From assembly GCF_020268605.1 (NCBI RefSeq), contig NZ_CP084222.1, positions 3,224,001 through 3,288,000 on the forward strand: 64,000 bases of DNA, written 5' to 3'. Under the pieces are notes generated by a model, which was not told the DNA's origin, made no database searches, and saw nothing but the letters and a program-made list of their open reading frames with translations. Positions 47,297-56,475 of this stretch are shown here, piece after piece. Source of the DNA: Arsenophonus apicola (GTDB lineage Bacteria; Pseudomonadota; Gammaproteobacteria; Enterobacterales; Enterobacteriaceae). Position 1 is the first letter of the stretch, and each line of letters begins with the position of its first letter. The position numbers and the translations under genes were made by a program.

Positions 47297-48522
47297 TTAG
47301 TCGGAGACTATCTGATCGCTCAGAAGCCTGGTTCCTGCTGCTGACGGCATTACTGCACCGTTCACTTCACAGGCTAACACGGCATGTCCTGCCGCTAAAA
47401 TGTTACGAGCTCCGTTGATATCTGCGTTCTCTGTATACCCGCACTCAAGGCACTCGAATCTACTTTGTGATTGACGATTTTCTTTCGCTGTATGACCACA
47501 ACATGCACACCGTTGACTTGTATATGCCGGAGGCACAGCTAATACCTGACCACCGCGCCATAGCTGCTTGTACTCAAGCTGACGGCGCATTTCATACCAA
47601 CCCTGATCCAGTATCGAACGGTTAAGTCCTGATTTTGCCCTGACATTCCGTCCGTGCTGCTCTTGTGTACCTTTTGCCGATTTCGACATGTTACTGACCT
47701 TTAAGTCCTCAATGACGATCATCGCGTGGTTTTTGCTGATTTCACTGGTGACTTTGTGAAGGTAGTCTTTGCGGATATTGGTTATATGCGAGTGGAGACG
47801 TTGGATTTTTCGCTTCTGTTTTTTCCAGTTATTGCTGAATTTAACTTTACAGCTTAACTGACGCTGGAATTTCGCCAGCTTTTTTTGGTTGGTTTTAAAA
47901 CTGTTTACAGGTTCAAACACTGTGCCGTCTGACAGCGTGGCGAGTCTGGTTACACCTGCATCCAAACCAATCATTGTTGCTGACGAATGAGGCTGAATGT
48001 CCATTTCCAGTTCGACCTGAAACGATATATACCAGTGTCCCGCATGTTGGCTAACGGTTGCGTTTTTAATCTTACCGTACAGCTTTTGCGACTGCCGGAA
48101 CTTTACCCATACCAAACCTGACGGTAATCTCACTCTGCCATTATCGAGCTGACAATATTTATCAAAATTAACAAAACGAACTGAATCACGCCCGTCATTT
48201 TTCCTTTTAAATACAGGAGCTTTTGCTGCCAGTTTTTATCAAAGCAGCGTTTCCATGCCCCGTGCAGATCTTTGAGTTTCTGCTGAAGATTATCCGTGTA
48301 GGCTTCTTGCAAAAAGGAATGTTCCGGCTTTTTTTTCCATTCTGTGAGCATCCGATTTAGTTCAAACGCTGACGGTAGTTTACCGCCGGATTCAATAATG
48401 CGTTGCGTCTCTGCTAGCCCGTAATTCCAGATAAAACGAGCGCATCCGCACAACTGCCGCAAACGTTGCGACTGTTTTTCGGTTGGTTCGAGTCTGAATT
48501 TGTAGGCTTTTAGAATTAGCAT
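47297..48522 (-). pseudogene. tnpB: TnpB RNA-guided nuclease gene, frameshifted
   Basis: Two frames cover the gene. The first (48522-48130) carries the N-terminal KAYKFRLEPTEKQ and FNWKAWKR-type segment. The second begins VRLPSGLVWVKFRQSQ and holds the RuvC residues: Asp in IGLDAGVTRLA, Glu in IVIEDLKVSNM, Asp in ADINGARN. It also has the zinc finger CACCGH...CLECGY. One missing base at the T-run 48221-48224 (A-run on the coding strand) explains the shift. Restoring it gives APVFKRKNDGRDSVRFVNFDK and about 408 residues, the usual length. As read, the nuclease is split and probably dead. Confidence 0.85.
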
Positions 48523-48580
48523 TATTACTCAGTGTGTAGTAAATTATCTCACTATCTTACCGTATATCCGGTTAATTTCA

Positions 48581-48985
48581 ATGCAAAAATATAAAATCAA
48601 CCGTTCAAGACATGCAGCGTTTCTTTTACATGTTCACCTTGTCTTTGTGACTAAGTACCGAAAGAAAGTACTCAGTGGCTTGCACTACAAAGCATTTCAT
48701 CAGTATGCAGGTGAAGTGTGTCGCGACTTTGGGGCTGATTTAAAGGAAAGTAACGGAGAGTCCGATCACGTTCATATGCTGATCGAGTACCCGCCCACAG
48801 TGCAGTTGTCAGTACTAGTAAACTCGCTGAAAGCGGTAACGTCTCGTCGTCTGCGTAATGAGTTTCTAGACTTGCGTGGGGCTTACGGCAAGCCAGTGTT
48901 GTGGTCTCGATCATACTTTGCAGGTTCGTGCGGGGGAGCACCGCTGGAAGTTGTTAAGCAATACATTCAAAATCAGCGTGGCTGA
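48581..48985 (+). CDS. tnpA: IS200/IS605 TnpA Y1 transposase
   Basis: The 134-residue HUH transposase has HLVFVTKYRKKVL, the His-x-His site in DHVHMLIEYPP, LKAVTSRRLR, and the catalytic tyrosine in VVKQYIQNQRG. This type moves single-stranded DNA by cutting and joining at hairpin ends near replication forks. It appears complete, so the element could still move even though TnpB is split. Confidence 0.93.
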   Translation: MQKYKINRSRHAAFLLHVHLVFVTKYRKKVLSGLHYKAFHQYAGEVCRDFGADLKESNGESDHVHMLIEYPPTVQLSVLVNSLKAVTSRRLRNEFLDLRGAYGKPVLWSRSYFAGSCGGAPLEVVKQYIQNQRG

Positions 48986-49021
48986 TCATTCTTCGGGCTT
49001 TTCAAGCCCGACCAAATTCCC

Positions 49022-49044
49022 CTCCCACCTTATGTCGGTGGGAG
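49022..49044 (+). repeat. Subterminal hairpin at the tnpA-side end of the IS
   Basis: CTCCCACC and GGTGGGAG form a perfect 8-bp stem with a 7-base loop 18 bp inside the element boundary. It matches the expected recognition hairpin for TnpA. Confidence 0.75.
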
Positions 49045-49881
49045 TACCCTTTGGAGGTTAAGATGGAAAAATGCTGAGGCAAAAGTAACGGCAAACCCAA
49101 CGGCAGCTAACGGTTTCCAGATATTTTTCCAAAAGGTGACGGTGGGACTGATAGTCGGATTATTGGGCAGACCATGATACAGTTCGGGCTTATCACCATG
49201 ATGTAATACATACATAACATGGGTACCTCCGACACCTTGTGGATCATAAAGCGCTGCATTTTGATAACCACGGGTTTTCAATTCTTCAACGCGTTCAGCA
49301 GCCAGTTGTTTCATCACTGCTTTACTACCAAAATGAATTGCACCGGTCGGACAAGTTTTTACACAAGCGGGTTCCTGGCCGACTTCAACCCGATCAACAC
49401 AAAGGGTGCATTTATAAACTCGATTATCCTCTTTATTTAATCCGGGGATATTAAAAGGACAACCGGCAATACAATAACCACAACCAATACAATGTTCTGA
49501 GTCAAAATCGACAATTCCATTGGCATACTGAATAATCGCACCTGCAGAAGGGCAAGCTTTCAAACAACCCGGATCCGCGCAATGCATACAGCCATCTTTG
49601 CGGATCAGCCATTCTAATTTTCCTTTCTCTTCAACTTCAGTAAAGCGCATCACCGTCCATGATTTGGCCGTTAAATCTAACGGGTTATCATAAACACCGA
49701 CGTTATAACCAATTTCATCACGAATATCATTCCATTCAGAACAGGCTACCTGACACGCTTTACAACCAATACAGGTGGTTACATCAATTAGTTTTGCCAC
49801 TGCCTCTTTATCACTGCGTACTTGAGGAGCAGGTGTCAGCGAATTAGTCGCAGAGCGGCGTATAATATCTTGAGAAGCCAT
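49030..49881 (-). CDS. fdoH: Formate dehydrogenase-O iron-sulfur subunit, C-terminus cut by IS
   Basis: The protein has four ferredoxin-like clusters: CIGCKACQVACSEW, CMHCADPGCLKACPS, CIGCGYCIAGCPF and CTLCVDRVEVGQEPACVKTCP. The membrane helix WKPLAAVGFAVTFASAFFH comes near residue 255. After His273 the reading enters the IS and adds NLQRVLPPT-type residues to TAA at 49030, giving 283 residues. The native tail of 46 residues lies beyond the element. The clusters and the anchor are kept, so the subunit may still work. The second of two adjacent ATGs (49881) has the better distance to the AAGGAGG site. Confidence 0.93.
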   Translation of the reverse strand: MASQDIIRRSATNSLTPAPQVRSDKEAVAKLIDVTTCIGCKACQVACSEWNDIRDEIGYNVGVYDNPLDLTAKSWTVMRFTEVEEKGKLEWLIRKDGCMHCADPGCLKACPSAGAIIQYANGIVDFDSEHCIGCGYCIAGCPFNIPGLNKEDNRVYKCTLCVDRVEVGQEPACVKTCPTGAIHFGSKAVMKQLAAERVEELKTRGYQNAALYDPQGVGGTHVMYVLHHGDKPELYHGLPNNPTISPTVTFWKNIWKPLAAVGFAVTFASAFFHLNLQRVLPPT

Positions 49882-49892
49882 CATCTACCTCC

Positions 49893-52800
49893 TTACACCT
49901 TTTCCACATTAACCAAAAACGCTTTAAACTCAGGTGTCTGAGTATTGGCATCACCAACAAATGGCGTCAGGGTATTGGCAATAAAGCCTTTTCGCGTCAA
50001 TCCTTGAAAAGCCCAATGGATCGGAATACCAATCGTATCAATTTCGCGGCCATCCACCTTTAAAGTACGGATACGCTTAGTCACCACAGCCTTTGCTTTG
50101 ATATAACCACGGTTAGAACTTACCTTAACAACATCGCCTGCTTTGATACCTTTTTTCTCTGCCAATCGTTCACCAATCTCAACAAATTGTTCGGGTTGAA
50201 TAACCGCATTCAAATGCGCATGTTTTGTCCAAAAATGAAAATGTTCAGTTAAGCGATAAGTTGTGCCAACATAAGGAAATTTCTCAGCATTACCCAATGC
50301 TTTAAGATCGTCAGCAAATAGGCGTGCCGCAGGATTAGAGATAACATTCGGATGTAAAGGATTGGTTCCTAACGGAGTTTCAAAAGGTTCATAATGTTCA
50401 GGAAAGGGGCCCTCTGCCATTTTATCTATGGCAAATAAACGACCTAACCCTTCCGGTTGCATAATAAACGGCCCAACACCGGTATCTGGCGCGGCAGTGC
50501 TATAATCAGCGATATCAATGCCTGCCCATTTGCTACCATCCCATTGGATTAATTGACGTTTAGGATCCCAGGGGTTACCAGCTGGATCTGCGGATGCTCG
50601 ATTATAAAGGATCCGGCGATTAGCTGGCCAAGCCCATGCCCAACCCAATGTATTACCTAAACCAGAAGGATCGGCATTATCACGACGCGCCATTTGATTA
50701 CCCGCCGGCGTCCAACTACCGGCAAAAATCCAACAACCACTGCTGGTGGTACCATCATCGCGTAATTGCGCAAAAGCGGAAAGTAACTGACCTTTTTTTA
50801 CCAGAAGATTACCCTGGGTATCAGTCAAATCTGCCAACGCATAACCATTACTTTCTTGCGCAATCTCTTCCGCTGTTGGACGATAGGGATCATAATAATT
50901 CCAGCGCATGTTCAATAACTGCTCAGGTACTGCGCCACCTTGTTGTTGATAAAGCAGACGTAAACGATGAAAAATTCCGGCTAAAATTTCACCATCGCCA
51001 AGGGCTTCTCCTGGTGCATCCGCACCTTTCCAGTGCCACTGTAGCCAACGAGCGGAATTAACAATCGAGCCATTTTCCTCGGCAAAACAGCAGCAGGGTA
51101 AACGAAAAACTTCGGTCATGATTTCTGCTGGCTGCACATCGTTAAATTCACCATGATTTTGCCAGAAACAAGCGGTTTCGGTATTTAATGGATCAATAGT
51201 GACTAAAAATTTTAATTTGGACAATGCACTAATAATTTTATTTTTATTGGGGAAAGAAGCTAGTGGATTGAAGCCCTGACAAATATAGCCATTAACTTCA
51301 CCCTTATTCATCATGTCAAAATATTGCAGAACATCGTAACTTTTATCCCACTTAGGTAACCAGTCAAAGCCCCAATCATTCTCTTTTTGCGCCTTATCGC
51401 CATAAAAGGTTTTCATTAGACTAACAAAAAATTTAGGGTAGTTACTCCAATAATTAACCTGACCAGGGAGGGTCTGTTTTGGTGTATTTGCAGCTAAATA
51501 ACTAGCTAAGGTGCTATGTTTTTCCGATGGTAAGGTCATATAACCGGTTAAACTTTGCGACAGCAGGCCAAGATCGGTCAAACCCTGGATATTGGAATGT
51601 CCCCGTAAAGCATTAACTCCACCACCGGCCATTCCCATATTACCTAACAGTAGCTGGATCATCGCCATGGTGCGAATATTTTGCGCACCGATGGAATGTT
51701 GTGTCCAACCTAATGCATAGAGAAAAGAAGCGGTTTTATCTTTTTCGCTGGTTTCAGCAATATATTCACAAACCTTGATAAAATCTTCTTGTGGAGTTCC
51801 ACAAATATTGGCGACCACTTCTGCTGTATATCGATTGACGTGCGACTTAAGTAACTGCCAAACACAACGTGGATGTTGTAGTGATTCATCTCGTTTTGCA
51901 AAACCGTTGCTATCTAATTCATAATTCCAGGAAGTTTTATCATACTGGCGATTTTTAGCGTCATAACCACTAAATAACCCATCGTCGAAATGATAATCAT
52001 CCCGCACAATTAAATTGGCATTGGTATAAGATCGTACATATTCACTATTAATTTTATTATTATTTATCAAATAATTAATAATACCAGATAAAAAGGTAAT
52101 ATCGGTACCTGAACGGATAGGAGTATAAAAATCTGCCACTGATGCAGTACGAGTAAAACGCGGATCAATGACAATCAACTTGGCTTTATTGTGGATTTTT
52201 TCTTCGATGGCCCAACGGAATCCGACCGGATGAGCTTCCGCCGCATTACCACCCATTACAATGATCAGGTCGGCATTTTTAATATCAACCCAATGGTTTG
52301 TCATGGCACCGCGACCAAATGTTGGAGCAAGACTTGCTACCGTTGGCGCATGTCAGACACGAGCTTGGTTATCAACCGCTAACATTCCCAGAGCCCGACA
52401 AAATTTCTGGGTAATAAAACCGGTTTCGTTACTACTGGCCGAGGCACACAGCATACCTGTTGTTAACCACCGATTAACTGTTGTCCCAGCCGCATCTGTT
52501 TTAATAAAGTTCGCATCCCGATCGGCTTTCATTAACTTAGCAATCCGATCAAATGCTTCTTGCCAGCTAATACGCTGCCACTTATCAGAGCCTGGCGCTC
52601 TATACTCAGGAAATTGCAGACGACTTTCACTATGAATAAAGTCGATTAGTCCAGCGCCTTTCGGACACAAAGCGCCTCGACTGACCGGATGGTCTGGATC
52701 GCCTTCTATGTGAAATATGCTTTCTTTGGCATTCTTAGCACCATCACCAAGACTATACATTAATAATCCACAACCAACTGAACAGTATGTACAGGTATTT

Positions 52801-52940
52801 CGGGTTTCCCTAGCACGTAATAGTTTATATTGACGCGCAGAAGCTAATGCTGTTGTTGGAGCAAAACCCAAAGCAGCAATCGTTGTACCTGCCATACTGC
52901 CAGCACAGATCTTAAAGAACTGTCTTCTGCTGACTTGCAT
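49893..52940 (-). CDS. fdoG: Formate dehydrogenase-O catalytic subunit with selenocysteine
   Basis: The 1015-residue product matches E. coli FdoG throughout. A Tat signal (MQVSRRQFFKICAGS...TTALA) is followed by the 4Fe-4S motif CTYCSVGCGLLMY, then ALGMLAVDNQARV-Sec-HAPTVASLAPTFGRGAMT. The Sec codon is TGA at 52353-52355. Molybdopterin-binding segments (GGNAAEAHPVGFRWA, GWTQHSIGAQNIRTMAM, CQGFNPLASFPNK) follow. It oxidises formate to CO2 in the periplasm and feeds electrons to FdoH. The start at 52940 gives the exact RR signal; an upstream ATG five codons earlier is possible. A divergent fdhD gene shares the 160-bp promoter gap. Confidence 0.97.
52318..52355 (-). promoter_or_regulatory. Sec UGA codon with adjacent bacterial SECIS hairpin of fdoG
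   Basis: The in-frame TGA (52353-52355) is followed 14 bases downstream by AGCAA-GTC-TTGCT (52326-52338 on the plus strand), a short stem with a small loop containing the GU that SelB recognises. The position and loop resemble E. coli fdnG/fdoG SECIS elements. The fdoG frame continues with full homology on both sides, which shows that the codon is read, not a lesion. Confidence 0.9.
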
Positions 52941-53102
52941 TAAAAATCTCCTCATTCACATTACTGACATTGATTTCCATAAGATAAAAAAGTAAAACAG
53001 GTCATTATATTTTTAATACCGATCTTTTTTGTCGGATTAAATTGTATTGATAATAATTAATGTAATCTCTTTTAATGTATTATAGTATTAGGAATTCGGC
53101 TA

Positions 53103-53930
53103 ATGAGTAATTTTTATGCAACTGAAATGAAGGAAGATGTCGAAAAAACCGGAGCATCTGAAATAAAAGTTTGCAAAAAGGGAAATTTAAACCTTTTTAA
53201 TCTGGATAAAGTTGCACAAGAAGTTCCTATCGCCATGATCTACAATGGCATCTCTCATGTCGTTATGATGGCAAGCCCAAAAGACTTAACGCTATTTGCC
53301 TTGGGTTTTTCACTGTCTGAAGGCATCATCCAATCTGTTGAGGAAATTCGTGATATCAATATAAATAACTATGGCTCAAAGGGCATAGAATTAAATATTG
53401 AACTATCACCTCGCCAGTTTATGGCATTGAAAACACAACGACGCAATCTAACGGGTCGTACTGGCTGCGGTATTTGTGGTACAGAACAACTTAGCCAACT
53501 GTTTCGCCCAATTGATCCTCTTCCTTTCACGCAATCATTTTCACTAAATTATCTGGATCAGGCTTTATCACAATTAAATACGATCCAAAAAATTGGCCAA
53601 TTAACCGGTTGCACGCATGCTGCGGCTTGGATAACCCCAACCGGCGAGCTAGCTGGAGGCTGTGAAGATATCGGCCGTCATGTTGCCTTTGATAAACTTA
53701 TCGGCATGAAAAGCCGTGAAAAAAGGCAAAACGGCGCGGTGTTAATCTCAAGCAGAGCAAGTTATGAAATGGTACAAAAAGCAGCAACCTGCGGAGTAGA
53801 AATTCTATTTGCTATCTCAGCCGTCACTTCACTTGCGGTTGAAATGGCACAAAATTATCAATTAACGTTAGTTGGATTTTGTCGACCAGGTAAAGCCACC
53901 ATTTTTAGTTACCCCGAACGCTTAACGTAA
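53103..53930 (+). CDS. fdhD: Formate dehydrogenase sulfurtransferase FdhD
   Basis: The 275-residue protein moves sulfur from IscS to the molybdenum cofactor of formate dehydrogenase. Visible marks are the GRTGCGICGTEQL motif with the two catalytic cysteines, TGCTHAAAW, GGCEDIGRHVAFDKLIG, and the C-terminal VEILFAISAVTSLAVEMA and GFCRPG. It diverges from fdoG. An AGGA site precedes the ATG. A long AT-rich hairpin follows the gene. Confidence 0.96.
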   Translation: MSNFYATEMKEDVEKTGASEIKVCKKGNLNLFNLDKVAQEVPIAMIYNGISHVVMMASPKDLTLFALGFSLSEGIIQSVEEIRDININNYGSKGIELNIELSPRQFMALKTQRRNLTGRTGCGICGTEQLSQLFRPIDPLPFTQSFSLNYLDQALSQLNTIQKIGQLTGCTHAAAWITPTGELAGGCEDIGRHVAFDKLIGMKSREKRQNGAVLISSRASYEMVQKAATCGVEILFAISAVTSLAVEMAQNYQLTLVGFCRPGKATIFSYPERLT

Positions 53931-53977
53931 TAATTAAATTTAAAAATATTATTTACATTCAATAAATATCATTAAAT

Positions 53978-54018
53978 AAATAGAACCAAATATTTTATAA
54001 AATAATTTGTTTCTATTT
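53978..54018 (+). terminator. Long AT-rich hairpin after fdhD
   Basis: AAATAGAA (53978-53985) pairs with TTCTATTT (54011-54018), and the inner AAATATTTTA and TAAAATAATTT continue the stem with small bulges. A T-rich stretch follows. It fits a terminator of fdhD. Confidence 0.55.
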
Positions 54019-54154
54019 ATTGCATTATTTTTTTAATTGAGATCACATTTTTAAATTTAAATTTTTAATACTTAATAACCACTAATATTAAAAAATAAAA
54101 TTAAATCATACCGCTATTAAATTCCTTAGTTATATATTTATTTCCCTCACAAGC

Positions 54155-54175
54155 AAATGATAATAATTATCATTT
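54155..54175 (+). promoter_or_regulatory. Fur box upstream of the hemophilin operon
   Basis: Perfect 10-bp arms, AAATGATAAT and ATTATCATTT, flank one A. The centre closely follows the GATAATGATAATCATTATC-type Fur consensus, and outer AAG and CTT extend the symmetry. It is 103 bp before the hemophilin ATG in an otherwise gene-free 347-bp gap. It predicts iron-starvation induction of the whole locus. Confidence 0.88.
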
Positions 54176-54277
54176 ACTTGGGTTCTTTTTTACTTTAAGG
54201 TTTATTTCAGGCAAAACTTTATTTGTCTATGCCATTTTTTGTCAAATAAAAATTAATATTTTTACAAGGAATTAAAA

Positions 54278-55018
54278 ATGAAGAAATTAAATATTATTAC
54301 CTTGCTAACACTATTAATTGGATATATTGGCTTTAGCCAGGCAATAACCGGTTATAATAAATCAAATACCTCTAATGATAATCGTCTAATTATTGGTGAA
54401 ATAGAAGAAGCTTCTAATCGCTTTCATAAAGCCAAAAAAGGTGATTCCGCTATTGGTTTAACTGATTTACATGGGAGTAAAAAAATCGGCTTTCCCGGTT
54501 TAGCAATGATCTCTCCCAAAGATGATAATAACGTTTATAAGCTTGGTGGTACCAGCTCTTCCCACCACCCCAATATGGGTTCATTTGCATTTGCCAAACT
54601 GGACGATGTTGATGTTTTCTTCGGTGAATGGGCACAAGATAATGATATGTCTTCTGCCTCTCACACCGCTTACTATGCCGGTAAAGACATTACGACAGAG
54701 ATGCCAAATGCCGGTACCGCTACCTATGCTATCAAAGGGATCAACGATTATTCTAACAATGGTTTTATGACCGGTGAATTAACCGCAGATTTTGCCGAAA
54801 ACAGCTTGAAAGGTTCATTTAGTCATAGTGCATTAACCATGAATATTGATGCAGATATTAAAGAGAATGGCTCTTTCAGCGGCAAAGCTTCTGCTGATTC
54901 AATTGAAGGAACCACCACAGGCCACTTCTTTGGTGATAATGCCAACTATTTAGCGGGTATTACTCAATTTGAAAATAATCATCAATTAGATACCGCTTTT
55001 GCCGGCACTAAACAATAA
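54278..55018 (+). CDS. Secreted hemophilin-like haem-binding protein (Slam cargo)
   Basis: The 246-residue protein has a signal peptide (to FSQA) with no lipobox cysteine, so it should be released, not anchored. The N-terminal domain (about 40-140) contains FPGLAMISPKDDNN, GGTSSSHHPNMGSFAFAKL and DVDVFFGEWAQ; its histidines (SSSHH, SHTAYY) could bind haem. The C-terminal 100 residues form the eight-stranded barrel typical of Slam-dependent cargo: GTATYAIKGINDYS, GFMTGELTADFAENSLKGSF, GSFSGKASADS, GTTTGHFFGDNANYLAGIT. This barrel is like the C-terminal domain of TbpB-type proteins. Hemophilins capture haem for a TonB receptor. A Slam gene follows directly and a Fur box precedes. The haem ligand is inferred from family and context. 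Confidence 0.82.
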   Translation: MKKLNIITLLTLLIGYIGFSQAITGYNKSNTSNDNRLIIGEIEEASNRFHKAKKGDSAIGLTDLHGSKKIGFPGLAMISPKDDNNVYKLGGTSSSHHPNMGSFAFAKLDDVDVFFGEWAQDNDMSSASHTAYYAGKDITTEMPNAGTATYAIKGINDYSNNGFMTGELTADFAENSLKGSFSHSALTMNIDADIKENGSFSGKASADSIEGTTTGHFFGDNANYLAGITQFENNHQLDTAFAGTKQ

Positions 55019-55034
55019 TTGATTTTTTAAATTT

Positions 55035-55066
55035 AAAAAGAGCATGGAAACCCTATGCTCTTTTTT
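55035..55066 (+). terminator. Internal terminator/attenuator between hemophilin and Slam genes
   Basis: AAAAAGAGCAT (55035-55045) pairs perfectly over 11 bp with ATGCTCTTTTT (55055-55065) around a 9-base loop, ending in T residues. It is a standard intrinsic terminator placed 17 bp after the hemophilin stop and 16 bp before the Slam start. It would let the cargo be made in excess over its exporter. Confidence 0.8.
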
Positions 55067-55081
55067 GTTATGGAAATAAAA

Positions 55082-56440
55082 ATGACTAACAGGAAACGAT
55101 TAATTATAATCCTATTTATTTCTTATTTTTTTCATATAAAATTAACTATCGCTAATTCATTGATAATAAATAATACACAAGTGAATAAAATAAATAATAA
55201 AAATTATATTACTAATATTTTTATTGCTATTAATAAAAAAGATTGGCAACAAGTTGAAGGTTATTTAAATAAATTAATAAAAAATAATTATCACGATAAG
55301 AGTTTGATCTATTTTATTCAGGTTTGTTTATCATATAAAAATCGAGAGCCTCAATCTGCTATGCACTATTTATCCCAGGCGATAACAATAAATCCTCACT
55401 TTACGCGTGCCAAGCTCGATTTAAGTTATATTTATATTGAAAACCGAATTTATCATAAAGCAAAGTCATTATTAAATGAATTAATAGCACAGCAAGATTT
55501 ACCTGACTTGGTTAAGAAAAAAATAAAATATCTTCTCATTCTGGTTAATAATAAAAATCCTTTCTTTGCCACACTTTCACTAGGTTACCACCTAACAGAT
55601 AATCTGAATAAATCGCCTGGTAGCCCAGCAGAGTGCTTACAAAAAAATAGTGCTGGTGATTGCCGATTAACTCGTAAAACGCCGAAAAAAATTACCTCAT
55701 CAGGCTTTTCTTTATTCGGTTTGACCCAACAGTCATTTATGTTGCAAGAGCCTCATGCGATTTTTATTCGCCTAACGGCAAATGGTCAAATCTATCGGCA
55801 AAACAACACCTATAATGGCTATCAAGCTAATATCTACACTGGCTACCATTTTCAATCATCATACCATTATTTATTAGCCGGCCCCTTAGTGGGTTATGAA
55901 CAAGGGGCAGAAGATCCAAATGCCTATGAAATAGGCGGAAAAATTGAGTGGCGTTATCATCCTGATATGGCCGCTAAATTAGATTTTGTTTTAAATCACC
56001 AAGTTAAATGGAAAGACTATTACCAAGGACAACATAATAATGGCCTGAAGCACGAAACTTCTTTTTCCATTAATTATCCTTTCAACAATATGAATTGGTA
56101 TCTCTCTTTGGGTTTTTCCCAACATTTCCATCAATGGCAAATAAACGATTACCACCGCTATGATATTAGTGGCGGCGTTAAATTTAGGTCATTACCTTAT
56201 CTGGAAACCAGTCTTTCATCACTTTGGAATCAACATCAATTTAAACATTTTGATAAGCGATTAGGTGCCAAGCGACGTGATACAGAATGGATCTATGCAA
56301 TTAAATTAAAACTAACCATAAAAATTATTGGCTTCACACCCTCTATTACCTTTTTTCATCGCAACAATAATAGCAATGTCGGCTGGCTTTATCGCTATCA
56401 AAAAAACGATCTGCAACTCAATTTTGAACGTTATTTTTGA
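55082..56440 (+). CDS. Slam-type outer-membrane secretion protein (DUF560, type XI-like)
   Basis: I take ATG at 55082 (452 residues), with GGA eight bases upstream; earlier in-frame ATGs lie in or next to the terminator stem. A signal peptide leads to a TPR-like helical N-terminus (about 40-150, with KKDWQQVEGYLNKLIKN and AMHYLSQAITINPHF). The C-terminal beta barrel shows alternating aromatic strands such as ATLSLGYHLTDNLNKSPGSP, NGYQANIYTGYHF, YHYLLAGPLVGYEQG, and ends ...YQKNDLQLNFERYF with a terminal Phe. Slam proteins move barrel-tagged cargo across the outer membrane. It sits between cargo and receptor genes, as in HphA/Hpl-type loci. Confidence 0.85.
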   Translation: MTNRKRLIIILFISYFFHIKLTIANSLIINNTQVNKINNKNYITNIFIAINKKDWQQVEGYLNKLIKNNYHDKSLIYFIQVCLSYKNREPQSAMHYLSQAITINPHFTRAKLDLSYIYIENRIYHKAKSLLNELIAQQDLPDLVKKKIKYLLILVNNKNPFFATLSLGYHLTDNLNKSPGSPAECLQKNSAGDCRLTRKTPKKITSSGFSLFGLTQQSFMLQEPHAIFIRLTANGQIYRQNNTYNGYQANIYTGYHFQSSYHYLLAGPLVGYEQGAEDPNAYEIGGKIEWRYHPDMAAKLDFVLNHQVKWKDYYQGQHNNGLKHETSFSINYPFNNMNWYLSLGFSQHFHQWQINDYHRYDISGGVKFRSLPYLETSLSSLWNQHQFKHFDKRLGAKRRDTEWIYAIKLKLTIKIIGFTPSITFFHRNNNSNVGWLYRYQKNDLQLNFERYF

Positions 56441-56475
56441 TTGTTAATTTAAAAATTATTTTAGGTAAGGAAATC

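Larger units (their letters stand above)
47246..49062. mobile_element. IS200/IS605-family element (divergent tnpA and tnpB) inserted in fdoH
   Basis: The 1817-bp element can be bounded to the base because removal joins CAT (His) to TAT (Tyr) and rebuilds the fdoH frame. It holds tnpA (plus) and tnpB (minus), 58 bp apart and divergent. Each end has a subterminal hairpin. On the tnpB side TCCCCCACCT (47255-47264) pairs with AGGAGGGGGA with one mismatch; on the tnpA side CTCCCACC (49022-49029) pairs perfectly with GGTGGGAG (49037-49044). No target duplication is visible, as expected for this family. The tnpB-side terminus reads TCAA on the minus strand, like known IS608 right-end cleavage sequences. 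Confidence 0.92.

Noticed and set aside
48130..48225. Programmed ribosomal frameshift joining the two tnpB frames
   Set aside because: TnpB of this family is normally a single frame, and the site is a short A-run with a missing base and no clear slippery heptamer plus structure. A simple deletion is more likely.
52353..52355. Stop codon splitting fdoG into two genes
   Set aside because: It is the selenocysteine codon: homology runs through it, a SECIS hairpin follows, and selA/selB are nearby.
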